A stretch of 57,459 nucleotides of DNA, taken from the NCBI GenBank assembly GCA_964606165.1, contig CAZSFQ010000010.1:1-57459 (forward strand), read 5' to 3'. Of this stretch, positions 49,140-57,459 are shown in pieces. A program made the position numbers and the translations under genes. Under the pieces are notes generated by a model. The model saw only the letters and a list, made by a program, of their open reading frames with translations. It was not told the origin of the DNA and did no database searches. The stretch comes from UBA4923 sp964606165. Lineage in GTDB: Bacteria > Bacillota > Clostridia > Saccharofermentanales > DTU023. How positions within the stretch are numbered: position 1 is the first letter of the stretch; every line of letters starts with the position of its first letter.

Positions 49140-50969
49140 ATGAGCAAAATAATTGGAATTGACCTGGGAACGACCAACTCCGTCGTATCGGTGATGGAAG
49201 GGGGCGAGCCGGTTGTCATCGTGAACGCGGAAGGCAGCCGTACAACGCCATCCGTCGTTGCCTTTACCAATACAGGAGAACGTCTGGTCGGGCAGATCGC
49301 CAAAAACCAGGCGCAGAAGAACCCCGAGCGCACGGTCATGTCGGTTAAGCGGGAGATGGGGACTGATCACAAGGTAGTGATCGACGGCAAGACCTACACG
49401 CCGCCTGAGATTTCCGCCATGATCCTTCAGAAATTGAAACAGGACGCGGAAGCTTATCTGGGAGAAACGGTGACGCACGCTGTCGTGACAGTGCCGGCTT
49501 ATTTCTCAGACTCGCAGCGCCAGGCGACCAAGGACGCCGGCAAAATCGCCGGCCTTACGGTGGACCGGATCATCAACGAGCCGACGGCGGCTTCGCTGGC
49601 TTATGGCCTCGACAAGGAGCACGACCAGAAGATCGTTATCTTTGACCTGGGCGGCGGAACCTTCGACGTTTCAATCCTGGAGATTGGCGACGGTGTCTTT
49701 GAAGTAAAATCGACATCCGGCAACACCCGCCTGGGCGGTGACGACTTCGATAACAAGATCGTCGACTGGATGGTTGATACCATGAAAAAGGACCAGGGTG
49801 TCGATCTTTCATCCGACCGCCTGGCCATGCAAAGGCTGCGGGAGGCGGCGGAAAAAGCCAAGGTCGAGCTGTCGAACGTCTTGACGGCGTCCATCAACCT
49901 GCCCTTCATCACGGCGGATCAGGACGGGCCCAAACACTTGGATCTGTCGCTGTCGCGCGCCAAGTTCGACGACATGACCGCTGACCTGATTGAAAAGACC
50001 AAGGGCCCGCTCAACGCGGCCATGTCAGACGCCGGCATGAAGCCAAAAGACATCGATAAAATCCTGCTGGTGGGCGGTTCGACACGGATCCCCGCTGTCC
50101 AGGAAATGGTTCGTCAGTACTTTGGCAAGGATCCCTTCAAGGGCATCAATCCCGACGAATGTGTGGCCATGGGCGCCGCCATTCAGGCGGGAATCCTGGC
50201 CGGAGACATCGATGACATGGTCCTGATCGACGTCACACCGCTCTCATTGGGCATTGAGACCCTGGGCGGCGTAATGACACGCATGATCGACCGCAATACC
50301 CGGATTCCGACCAGCAAGAAACGTATTTTCTCAACGGCGGCTGACGGGCAGACCCAGGTAGAGGTCCACGTGCTCCAGGGCGAGCGTGAGATGGCCGCGG
50401 GCAACAAGTCCCTGGGCCGCTTCAACTTGGACGGGATCGCTCCCGCGCCGCGCGGAATTCCCCAGATCGAGGTCAGTTTTGACATTGACGCCAACGGTAT
50501 TGTCAATGTTTCAGCCATCGACAAGGGAACCAACCGGACCCAGCACATCACCATCACAGCCTCGTCCAACCTGTCCGACGCCGACATTGATCAGGCCATC
50601 AAGGACGCGGAACGCTTCGCGGAAGAAGACCGCAAGAGGAAGGACGAAGTCGACACCAGGAACCGCGCGGAAACAAGCATCTATGAAACAGAAAAACTCC
50701 TGAAGGAGTCCGGCGACAAGTTTGAGGATGCCGATAAACAGGCCATCGAGGAGCACCTGACCAAGCTGCGTGACAGCCACGGCAGGGGTGACCTGGAGGC
50801 CATGAAGCAGGACATGGAATCGCTTAGCCAGGTCGTTTACAAAGCCTCGGAGACCATGTACCAGAAAGCTCAGCAGCAGGCCCCGCCTGAGCATGATGAG
50901 GTTCCGCAGCAAGAAGAGCCCGGCACCTATGAAGCTGACTTCAAGGATGTCGGCGGCGACGAGAGCTAA
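49140..50969 (+). CDS. dnaK: Chaperone DnaK (Hsp70)
   Basis: A 609-residue Hsp70. The N-terminal ATPase has IGIDLGTTNSVV, the phosphate-2 segment FDLGGGTFDVSI and the adenosine segment LLVGGSTRIPAVQ. The linker and substrate-binding domain (VTPLSLGIETLGGV) follow, then the helical lid. The C-terminus ends in an acidic Gln-rich tail. It refolds proteins with DnaJ and GrpE. GAGGAAAAG precedes the ATG. The 101-base gap after grpE contains a weak CCGGC/GCCGG hairpin. Confidence 0.97.
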   Translation: MSKIIGIDLGTTNSVVSVMEGGEPVVIVNAEGSRTTPSVVAFTNTGERLVGQIAKNQAQKNPERTVMSVKREMGTDHKVVIDGKTYTPPEISAMILQKLKQDAEAYLGETVTHAVVTVPAYFSDSQRQATKDAGKIAGLTVDRIINEPTAASLAYGLDKEHDQKIVIFDLGGGTFDVSILEIGDGVFEVKSTSGNTRLGGDDFDNKIVDWMVDTMKKDQGVDLSSDRLAMQRLREAAEKAKVELSNVLTASINLPFITADQDGPKHLDLSLSRAKFDDMTADLIEKTKGPLNAAMSDAGMKPKDIDKILLVGGSTRIPAVQEMVRQYFGKDPFKGINPDECVAMGAAIQAGILAGDIDDMVLIDVTPLSLGIETLGGVMTRMIDRNTRIPTSKKRIFSTAADGQTQVEVHVLQGEREMAAGNKSLGRFNLDGIAPAPRGIPQIEVSFDIDANGIVNVSAIDKGTNRTQHITITASSNLSDADIDQAIKDAERFAEEDRKRKDEVDTRNRAETSIYETEKLLKESGDKFEDADKQAIEEHLTKLRDSHGRGDLEAMKQDMESLSQVVYKASETMYQKAQQQAPPEHDEVPQQEEPGTYEADFKDVGGDES

Positions 50970-50996
50970 ATTAAAGGTGAACTGGAGGCTATGGGG

Positions 50997-51018
50997 GCGG
51001 GTGCCGAAGGGCACCCGC
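50997..51018 (+). promoter_or_regulatory. dnaK-dnaJ intercistronic hairpin
   Basis: GCGGGTGCC-GAAG-GGCACCCGC: a 9-bp perfect stem closed by a tetraloop. No T-run follows, so it is likelier to be an mRNA-stability or processing element that lowers dnaJ relative to dnaK than a full terminator. Confidence 0.65.
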
Positions 51019-51096
51019 TTCCCCAGCCCCTTCAATGCAGCGGGCCGGATGAAGTGGTAGCATGGTAAACGGTCGGTTTTGACCCTGGAGGACCAA

Positions 51097-52272
51097 GTGG
51101 CGGCTAAACGCGATTATTACGAAGTGCTGGGTGTTCCGCGTGACGCGGATGACAGCACCATCAAAAAGGCCTTCTGGAAACTGGCGAAAAAGTATCATCC
51201 GGATGTCAACCCGGACGATAAGGACGCGGAAGCCAAGTTCAAGGAGGCCAATGAGGCCTATGAGATCCTGTCTGACGCGGAAAAACGCTCAAATTACGAT
51301 CAGCTGGGCTTTGCGGGTGTCGATGAGTCTTTCGGTGCCGGCCATCAGGCTGCCTATGACATCAATCTGGATGATCTCTTTTCAACCCTTTTTGGGAGCT
51401 TTGGCGGCTTTGGCGGCTTTGGCGGTTTTGGTCAACAGACGCAAACGGCACGGCGGCGGACGGGCCCCGCGCGCGGCGCCAACCTCCGCTACCGCATGAA
51501 TCTCGACTTCATGGAGGCGGCCTTTGGAGCGGAGCGTGAGATCACCATCAATAAGGCGGAACGCTGCACCCAATGCAAGGGCAAGGGCACCGCGGACGGA
51601 TCAGAACCCACGGTCTGCCCTGTCTGCGACGGAACCGGCCAGGAATATACCCAGCAACAGACACTTTTCGGTCAGGTCATGACAACACGGACCTGTTCGC
51701 GCTGCGGCGGGACAGGGCAGATCATCGAAAACCCCTGTTCGAAGTGCAAGGGCGAAGGGATCGTCATGCGGGAGAAGAAGCTGCTGGTCAGCGTGCCGGC
51801 CGGCATTGATGACGGCGAAATGCTGACCCTTCGCGGAGAGGGGGAGCCGGGCCGAAATGGCGGCCCTTACGGCGACCTCTATATCCAGGTTTTCATCCGG
51901 CCTCATCCCATTTTTATGCGTGAGGGCAACCGGACCTTCAGTGAACTGCCCATTACCTATACCCAGGCGGCGCTCGGATCGGAGATCGAGGTACCGACCA
52001 TCGACGGGCCCGTCACCTTCAAATTGCGTGAGGGCACACAATCAGGTGATGTCTATACCATGCGGGGCAAAGGCATTCCCTACATCGGACGCCCGACGGC
52101 CCGCGGTGATCACCAAGTCAAGGTAACCATAGAAGTGCCGCGCAATCTTTCATCGGAGCAAAAGGATCTGTTGCAAAGATTCGAGGACATCTCGACCGAA
52201 CAGAATTATGAGCGCCGCAAGTCGTTTTTCAACCGGGTGAAGGACGCCTTTGGTTCCGCCAAAACACGCTAA
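51097..52272 (+). CDS. dnaJ: Chaperone DnaJ (Hsp40)
   Basis: A 391-residue type I DnaJ. The J domain has HPD at 34-36 (KKYHPDVNP). A Gly/Phe region with a repeated GGFGGF run comes next, then four CxxCxGxG zinc repeats (CTQCKGKG, CPVCDGTG, CSRCGGTG, CSKCKGEG) and the C-terminal peptide-binding domain. The start is probably GTG at 51097, with GGAGG five bases upstream; the TTG frame at 51079 precedes that ribosome site. It delivers substrates to DnaK. An exonuclease-like gene follows four bases later. Confidence 0.95.
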   Translation: MAAKRDYYEVLGVPRDADDSTIKKAFWKLAKKYHPDVNPDDKDAEAKFKEANEAYEILSDAEKRSNYDQLGFAGVDESFGAGHQAAYDINLDDLFSTLFGSFGGFGGFGGFGQQTQTARRRTGPARGANLRYRMNLDFMEAAFGAEREITINKAERCTQCKGKGTADGSEPTVCPVCDGTGQEYTQQQTLFGQVMTTRTCSRCGGTGQIIENPCSKCKGEGIVMREKKLLVSVPAGIDDGEMLTLRGEGEPGRNGGPYGDLYIQVFIRPHPIFMREGNRTFSELPITYTQAALGSEIEVPTIDGPVTFKLREGTQSGDVYTMRGKGIPYIGRPTARGDHQVKVTIEVPRNLSSEQKDLLQRFEDISTEQNYERRKSFFNRVKDAFGSAKTR

Positions 52273-52276
52273 CCCC

Positions 52277-53215
52277 ATGCGCAGCCTAATCGTGATTGAT
52301 CTCGAATGGAATACGGCGACGCGCAAGCCGCAAGCCGATCCTGAGCTGGCTGCAAAGATGCCCTTTGAGATCATTGAGATCGGGGCGGTCAAACTGGATG
52401 GCCAGTTGCGGGTGAGGGATACCTTCCACCGCCGGGTCCGGCCGGTACTCTACAAACAGATTCAGTACCACATTGCCCAGGTGACCCGCCGGACCCAGCA
52501 AAGCCTGGGAGACGGCAAAGCCTTTGAGGCGGTCGCCCGTGAGTTATTTGACTTTGCAGGGCGGGAGGCCCTTTTCGCCTCCTGGGGAACTTCCGACCCG
52601 GAGGTCCTGATTTCCAACCTGATCTTCCATGCCATCGATCCGCTTCCTTCTTTCACGGCCCTTAACATCCAGGCTGTCTTTTCCAATTTGGCTGAGGGGA
52701 CAAGCCGGGGCAACCAGCGTTCCATTGAATACGCCCTGGATTTTTTACGGCTGGACAAGGATCTCCCCTTCCATGAGGCGCTCTCGGACGCCCTTTATGC
52801 GGCCCGTATCCTGGAGACGACGGTCAAGCCTGAGCTGGACGAAAAGCCCGGTCCTACGCCTGCTTCCCTTCTGCGGGCTTATGTCTACAATCCTTTTTTG
52901 GTCAGCCAGTCTGAGGAGCGGGTTGAATTGGGCAAGGCAGATGACCCCCTCGATTATCTGAGGAACCGGTCCTATGCCTGTCCTGCCTGCGGCCGCCCTG
53001 TGGCAGGCGACTGGCTGGTTATCAATCCCGGTAAGAGCTGGTTCGCAGCCGGTATCTGTCCGCAGCACGGCGATATCGAGCTGACAGCAAAAAGGGCAAG
53101 GCGGACCCGTGTTCCCGCTATTATGGTCCGGGTCCGGATTCCCCAGGGACCCCCCGTCACTCCCCGGCCCGTGACGGAAAAAGAACCGCTTGTCTGGACC
53201 GACCCGGAAGCCTGA
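52277..53215 (+). CDS. DEDDh-type exonuclease-like protein with zinc ribbon
   Basis: A 312-residue protein. The N-terminal 180 residues form a DEDDh 3'-5' exonuclease domain: D8-x-E10 in VIDLEWN, an internal acidic segment, and the final HEALSDALYAARIL with His and Asp five apart. The C-terminal region adds a Cys-rich zinc-ribbon-like module (YACPACGRP then GICPQHGDIEL). It may process RNA or DNA, in the manner of KapD- or ExoX-like proteins. It starts four bases after the dnaJ stop, so is heat-shock coexpressed by readthrough, though it lacks a strong ribosome site. Confidence 0.75.
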   Translation: MRSLIVIDLEWNTATRKPQADPELAAKMPFEIIEIGAVKLDGQLRVRDTFHRRVRPVLYKQIQYHIAQVTRRTQQSLGDGKAFEAVARELFDFAGREALFASWGTSDPEVLISNLIFHAIDPLPSFTALNIQAVFSNLAEGTSRGNQRSIEYALDFLRLDKDLPFHEALSDALYAARILETTVKPELDEKPGPTPASLLRAYVYNPFLVSQSEERVELGKADDPLDYLRNRSYACPACGRPVAGDWLVINPGKSWFAAGICPQHGDIELTAKRARRTRVPAIMVRVRIPQGPPVTPRPVTEKEPLVWTDPEA

Positions 53216-53302
53216 ATCCGCATACACTTGCAAAACCGTTTGTAACCTTTTCTCTTTCCTGACGTCGAAATGAATGAGGGTTTCTTCGAAAGGTGTGAGT
53301 TT

Positions 53303-54631
53303 ATGAGTATGAAAAAATTGATCATATTCCTGATGGCTTTGGCCGTCCTACTGACCATTCCCCTGGGATGCGAAAAAGCGGGCCCCAGCCCTGGGTCTGC
53401 GGCATCGCCATCGGCAGTCAAGACAGAAAAACCTGGCGGAGGCCAGGTCCATGCCGGCACCCTGGCGGCGCCGGGGAAAATCAGAGAAGACGTCGATTAC
53501 ACGGACGTATCCGAAAGCTTCCGGCAGTCGCTTTGGTCTTTCGCAGGCAAAACTTCAGCGGCCGCACTTACAGGCCCGGCCGCATCGAATTCACTTTATT
53601 CGCCGGTCAGCCTCTATTACGGCCTGGCCATGCTGGAAGCGGGAGCTGCCGGCCGGACAAAAGAGGAGCTGCGCGCCTTCATGGCGGTTCATGGGGACCA
53701 GGCGATCGGGCCGGAACTGGGCAAACTCTGCGCTTTGATGTCCATTGACCGGGAAGATTCCATTGAACAGATCGCCAATGCCCTCTGGGCCAGGAAGGAT
53801 CTGGTCAGCGGCAATGGCGGCGTCAAGCAAAGCTGGCTGGATCAGCTGTCCAATGACTTTTACGCCTCGGCTTTCGCGGTGGATTTCACCCATCCCGATA
53901 CAGCCAAAGAGATGAGCCGCTGGGTGGAGCAGGAGACCCGGGGCAAGATCAAACCGGAGATCGATGTGAGCGATCCCGGCCTGCTCATGGTCCTGATGAA
54001 CACCCTCTATTTCAAGGCCGGTTGGCTTGAAAATTTTCGTGAAGATGAAGTGGTCAAGGGCGACTTTTTTGGCTATGAGGGCACCTTGACAGATATTTCC
54101 TATCTTCAAAGGGACTTCTTTTCGCTGCCGGCTCTGCAGACCGGTCAATTCACGGCGGCAGCCCTGCCGCTGACCAACGGCAGGATTGAGCTGATCCTGC
54201 CCGAAGAAGGAATCCAACCGGAGACCCTTTTGGAAGATCCAGCTTTTTTAGCCGGCCTTCGGAACAGTGCCTGGCGGGATTACGGCGTCGACTTGAAACT
54301 ACCGAAATTCGAGTATAAATCCAAAACAGATATCCTGAAAGCCATGGAGTCACTGGGTCTGCCGGCCATTGTCAAGGGAGGACCGGACTTTTCAGCCATG
54401 ATCGACCGGGGAGCTGAAGTCAGCACCATCAGCCAGGAGGCTTTCATCGCCCTGGATGAGAAGGGTGTTGAAGCAGCCGCCTATACGGAAATCGGGATCG
54501 TTGAATCAATGCCCATGGCCCCGGCCGACCACATGAACCTGCATCTTGACCGCCCCTTCCTCTTCGTCATAACCGACCAGGCGGGCGCGCCGCTCTTTGT
54601 GGGGATCGTAAGAAACCCCGCCCAATCCTAA
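53303..54631 (+). CDS. Lipoprotein serpin (1 of 3)
   Basis: A 442-residue serpin with a lipoprotein signal (lipobox IPLGC) and a short linker, so it acts on the outer face of the membrane. Family features: NSLYSPVSLYYGLAMLEAGAAG, LMVLMNTLYFKAGW, the breach-region IDVSDPG, FIALDEKGVEAAAYTE (hinge of the reactive loop) and DRPFLFVITDQAGAPLFVGIVRNP. By hinge counting the scissile bond is near Ser-Met in EIGIVESMPM. It traps proteases by conformational change. ATG at 53303 has AAGGTG upstream. It is the first of three tandem paralogues. Confidence 0.93.
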   Translation: MSMKKLIIFLMALAVLLTIPLGCEKAGPSPGSAASPSAVKTEKPGGGQVHAGTLAAPGKIREDVDYTDVSESFRQSLWSFAGKTSAAALTGPAASNSLYSPVSLYYGLAMLEAGAAGRTKEELRAFMAVHGDQAIGPELGKLCALMSIDREDSIEQIANALWARKDLVSGNGGVKQSWLDQLSNDFYASAFAVDFTHPDTAKEMSRWVEQETRGKIKPEIDVSDPGLLMVLMNTLYFKAGWLENFREDEVVKGDFFGYEGTLTDISYLQRDFFSLPALQTGQFTAAALPLTNGRIELILPEEGIQPETLLEDPAFLAGLRNSAWRDYGVDLKLPKFEYKSKTDILKAMESLGLPAIVKGGPDFSAMIDRGAEVSTISQEAFIALDEKGVEAAAYTEIGIVESMPMAPADHMNLHLDRPFLFVITDQAGAPLFVGIVRNPAQS

Positions 54632-54644
54632 GGAGGAAAATCCA

Positions 54645-55976
54645 ATGAAAAAAGCACTCGCAATCCTGATGGGCCTGCTGATCCTGACCACATCCCTGAT
54701 GGGGTGTGGGACGGTGGAACCGGATGAAAGCTTAAAACCTTTGCCCTCAACGGATCCAACCTTGCCTGAGGGAGGAAAGGAAGTCTATGCGGACACCCTG
54801 GTGGTGCCGGGCGCCGTCAGAAAGGATGTTAATTATTCCGACATCTCTGAAGAATTCAGGCAATCGCTGTGGACTTTCGCCGGCAAGACAGCGGGCGCGG
54901 CTCTGGAGGCCGAATCCTATGTCAACTCACTCTATTCGCCGCTCAGTCTTTATTATGCCCTGGCCATGCTGGAGGCGGGGGCGGCAGGCGCGACCAAGGC
55001 CGATCTTCGCGGCTTGATGGCGGCGGGAGAAGCTGATATCGGCGAAGAATTGAGTAACCTGTACGCCCTCATGGCCGAGGCGCGGGAAGGTTCGGTCGAA
55101 CAGGTGGCCAACGCCCTCTGGATTAAAAGGGAACTTTTGGCCAGCAGGGAAGAGGGTCTCAAGGATGACTGGCTGGACCAGATGGCCAACCACTTTTACG
55201 CCTCCGCCTTTGCCGTCGATTTCACGGATCCCGAAACAGCCGAAAAGATGAGCCGCTGGGTTGAAGATCAGACCAAAGGCAAGATTAAGCCACAGATCGA
55301 TGTCAGCGATCCGCTCCTTTTGCTGGTTCTGATGAATACCCTCTATTTCAAGGCCGAGTGGGCCGACCGCTTTGATCCCGTCTTGGTGAATGGACCTTTC
55401 TATGGGGATCGCACCATGAACCTGGAGGCTTCCTATCTGAGCCGGCTGTTTAAACAGCATCCGGCAGTCCGGACCGATCGTTTTGTATCCACCTCCGTCC
55501 AGCTCAAGAGTGGATCCATTGACTTCATTCTTCCGGCCACAGGTGTCAGCCCGGAAAGTCTGTTGGAGGATCCTTCTTTCCTGACCGATCTGAGGGAGGA
55601 GGAGCCCGGCTACTACGACGTTGATTTCAAATTGCCCCAATTCACTTACAACAACAAGATCGACATCCTGAGAAAAATGGACGTTTTGGGCCTGACGGCC
55701 ATGGTCACCAACAACCCCGATTTCTCAGCCATGTATGATGGGGAGATCTGGGTCAGCGGCATCAGCCAGGAGGCCTTCATCTCCCTGGATGAGAAGGGCA
55801 TTGAAGCAGCTGCCTATACGGAAGTATTCATGGCAGGCTCAGGGGCGCCCCAGGAGACGGAACTCATTGAGATCCACCTCAACCGCCCCTTCATCTATGT
55901 CATCTCTGACCAGGCAGGCGCGCCGCTCTTTGTCGGTATCATCCGCAATCCGGGTGTAACCATGGTGGAGCCCTGA
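54645..55976 (+). CDS. Lipoprotein serpin (2 of 3)
   Basis: A 443-residue serpin with lipobox SLMGC. It has the same fold elements (YSPLSLYYALAMLEAGAAGATK, LLVLMNTLYFKAEW, FISLDEKGIEAAAYTEV, NRPFIYVISDQAGAPLFVGIIRNP). The reactive loop after the shared hinge reads FMAGSGAPQETELIEI, unlike copies 1 and 3, so a different protease specificity is likely. AAGGAGG precedes the ATG, 13 bases after copy 1, so the two are cotranscribed. Confidence 0.93.
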   Translation: MKKALAILMGLLILTTSLMGCGTVEPDESLKPLPSTDPTLPEGGKEVYADTLVVPGAVRKDVNYSDISEEFRQSLWTFAGKTAGAALEAESYVNSLYSPLSLYYALAMLEAGAAGATKADLRGLMAAGEADIGEELSNLYALMAEAREGSVEQVANALWIKRELLASREEGLKDDWLDQMANHFYASAFAVDFTDPETAEKMSRWVEDQTKGKIKPQIDVSDPLLLLVLMNTLYFKAEWADRFDPVLVNGPFYGDRTMNLEASYLSRLFKQHPAVRTDRFVSTSVQLKSGSIDFILPATGVSPESLLEDPSFLTDLREEEPGYYDVDFKLPQFTYNNKIDILRKMDVLGLTAMVTNNPDFSAMYDGEIWVSGISQEAFISLDEKGIEAAAYTEVFMAGSGAPQETELIEIHLNRPFIYVISDQAGAPLFVGIIRNPGVTMVEP

Positions 55977-56015
55977 CGTCAAAATATTGGGAGACCTTTA
56001 TAAGGAGTGATGACA

Positions 56016-57299
56016 ATGAAAAAGAAAATAGCCTTATTTATCGCGGTTCTTCTGACTCTGGTGGCAATGACCGGCTGTCAGAGAGGTGGATCGAATGGCA
56101 GCCCCGCGCTGGCCGACACCCTGGTGGTGCCGGGGGCAATTAAAGAGGGTGTCTTTTACGAGGATGTATCGGAGGACTTCCGAAGTTCCCTTTGGACCTT
56201 CGCCGGCAAGACATCGGGCTCGGTCCTGAAAGATGAGGTAGGCCAAAATTCCCTTTACTCTCCCATCAGCCTTTACTACGCCCTGGCCATGCTGGAGGCC
56301 GGAGCGGCCGGGCAAACCAAGGAGGACCTGCGCGGCTTTTTGGACGCGGCGGACCAGACAAAAATCGGCGAGGAATTGCGCAATCTCTATGCCCTGATGA
56401 CGGTGGACGATGAAGGCGCGGCGGAACAGATCGCCAACGCTTTTTGGGCCAGAATGGATTTGGTGGGAAAAGAAGGCGCCGGGGTCAAAGAAGCCTGGCT
56501 GAATCAGATGGCTGACAACTTCTACGCCTCCGCCTTCGCTGTTGATTTTGCCGACCCAAAAACAGCGGACCGGATGAGCCGCTGGGTGGAGGAGCAGACC
56601 CGGGGCAAGATCAAGCCGGACATCGATGTCAGCGACCCCTCCCTTCTGATGGTCTTGATGAATACGGTTTACTTCAAGGCCGACTGGCTCGAGCCTTTCC
56701 AGGAAGAGGCCATCAAGGAGGATCTTTTCTACGGCGTGGAAGAAGTCCTGGAGCAGGTTTCCTACTTGAGAGGCAGCTTTGATTCGCACTCAACCCTGGT
56801 GACCGACCGCTTTACCGCGGGTCAGCTGCCCCTTATGAATGGGTACATGCGCTTTATTTTGCCCGCCGAAGACCTGACGCCGGAGGACCTGCTGGCGGAT
56901 CCTCTCTTTCTTGCCAGCCTGCAGTCGCAAGGGTGGCAAAGGACGGATCTGGTGATCGAGCTTCCCAAGTTCAGCTACCGGACCAAAATGGATATTTTAA
57001 AAGACATGGAGGATTTGGGATTGACCGCCATGGTCCAGGGCAGCCCTGATTTTTCCGCCATGCTGGATCTGGACGCCGAAGTCAGCGCCATCAGCCAGGA
57101 GACCTATATCGCCCTGGACGAAAAAGGGGTGGAAGCGGCCGGCTACACTGAGATTATGATGCGGGACTCCGGGGCCCTGGTGCCCGACCAAATCCAAAGA
57201 GTGGTGCTGATCCTGAACCGGCCCTTCCTCTACCTGATCACCGATGACGCCGGGGCCCCCCTCTTTGTCGGGATCCTGCGCAATCCCACAGGAGAATAG
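56016..57299 (+). CDS. Lipoprotein serpin (3 of 3)
   Basis: A 427-residue serpin with lipobox AMTGC. Core segments match the other two (YSPISLYYALAMLEAGAAGQTK, LMVLMNTVYFKADW, YIALDEKGVEAAGYTEI, NRPFLYLITDDAGAPLFVGILRNP). The loop after the hinge is MMRDSGALVPDQIQRVV, two residues longer than in the others. The start is ATG at 56016 with AAGGAG eight bases upstream; ATG at 56010 and GTG at 56007 overlap that site. It is the last gene of the array. Confidence 0.93.
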   Translation: MKKKIALFIAVLLTLVAMTGCQRGGSNGSPALADTLVVPGAIKEGVFYEDVSEDFRSSLWTFAGKTSGSVLKDEVGQNSLYSPISLYYALAMLEAGAAGQTKEDLRGFLDAADQTKIGEELRNLYALMTVDDEGAAEQIANAFWARMDLVGKEGAGVKEAWLNQMADNFYASAFAVDFADPKTADRMSRWVEEQTRGKIKPDIDVSDPSLLMVLMNTVYFKADWLEPFQEEAIKEDLFYGVEEVLEQVSYLRGSFDSHSTLVTDRFTAGQLPLMNGYMRFILPAEDLTPEDLLADPLFLASLQSQGWQRTDLVIELPKFSYRTKMDILKDMEDLGLTAMVQGSPDFSAMLDLDAEVSAISQETYIALDEKGVEAAGYTEIMMRDSGALVPDQIQRVVLILNRPFLYLITDDAGAPLFVGILRNPTGE

Positions 57300-57383
57300 G
57301 GGATTGACAGGCTGCCGCGTGTTACAATTTCTGCTAGGGGGTGACAGTGCCCCCACTACTACAAAGGCAGGGATTGCGGAACC

Positions 57384-57459
57384 GTGGCAGCGGAGAAGGA
57401 CAGAACAGACGAGGCCATCCTGGATTTATACTTCGAGCGGTCGGAAGAGGCCATCGAAG
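57384..57459 (+). CDS. ECF-type sigma factor, N-terminal fragment
   Basis: The frame from GTG at 57384 reads DEAILDLYFERSEEAIE before the window ends, the usual opening of a Firmicutes ECF sigma-70 factor (region 2 helix). A GGGGG-tgacagtg-CCCCC hairpin lies 30 bases upstream (57337-57354). The start codon is uncertain. If real, it could control nearby exported genes such as the serpins, but no anti-sigma gene is visible yet. Confidence 0.55.
   Translation, partial: MAAEKDRTDEAILDLYFERSEEAIE

Noticed and set aside
57303..57329. Promoter TTGACA with TACAAT before the sigma-factor gene
   Set aside because: The spacing is only 13 bases, too short for a standard promoter.

Overview
The window looks like a scaffold from an uncultured Clostridia-type Firmicute. 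It holds a CIRCE-controlled hrcA-grpE-dnaK-dnaJ operon, an LPxTG-type surface protein, lipobox lipoproteins, and a DUF5685/J-domain gene pair. One 100-N gap is present and is flanked by identical 55-bp sequences, so this is a draft assembly. Taxonomy is inferred from gene content only.

Layout. (1) About 1-8,130 is an AT-rich integrated plasmid-like element read entirely on the minus strand: tyrosine integrase, ParA, ParB, a small unknown protein, two paralogous winged-helix replication-type proteins, a membrane-anchored secreted protein split by the assembly gap, SSB, and a Thr-rich CAP-domain lipoprotein. Its right end abuts a sequence resembling the 3' end of ssrA (tmRNA) followed by a terminator, so the element probably sits in ssrA and continues beyond the left edge. 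(2) About 8,170-16,330 is decayed accessory DNA: stop-interrupted genes, a BrnTA-like toxin-antitoxin pair with a leaderless-type promoter, a truncated protease gene, an IS256-type transposase with a 34-bp perfect palindrome in its 3' end, a large LPGTG surface protein, an IS30 remnant and a frameshifted PIN gene. (3) 16,559-19,900: an M16C peptidase and a small lipoprotein.

(4) 19,967-33,261 is the most notable region, a metabolic locus in two halves. The left half has a class II aldolase-family protein and a class III aminotransferase, divergent from a TetR regulator and an FGGY kinase. The right half has a TetR regulator divergent from an FGGY kinase, MFS transporter, second class III aminotransferase, RuBisCO-like protein and MtnX-like HAD phosphatase. 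An HD protein and an isochorismatase-type hydrolase lie between. Dehydratase/aldolase, RuBisCO-like enzyme and phosphatase recall the middle of the methionine salvage pathway, but the sugar-kinase type, the aminotransferase type and the missing MtnA/MtnD suggest a different substrate: imported, phosphorylated, dehydrated or cleaved, enolised, dephosphorylated and transaminated. That route is inference.

(5) 33,225-47,168 is mostly ordinary chromosome: CYTH protein, DUF6054, acyl-CoA synthetase, glnS and gltX in tandem, DUF5685 plus J-domain protein, membrane protein, a divergent pair of catalytically degenerate exported hydrolases (S11-like and M28-like), NfeD plus SPFH protein, and HemW. (6) 47,232-53,215 is the heat-shock operon followed by a DEDDh exonuclease-like gene. 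(7) 53,303-57,299 is a tandem array of three lipoprotein serpins with different reactive loops. The window ends in the start of an apparent ECF sigma factor.
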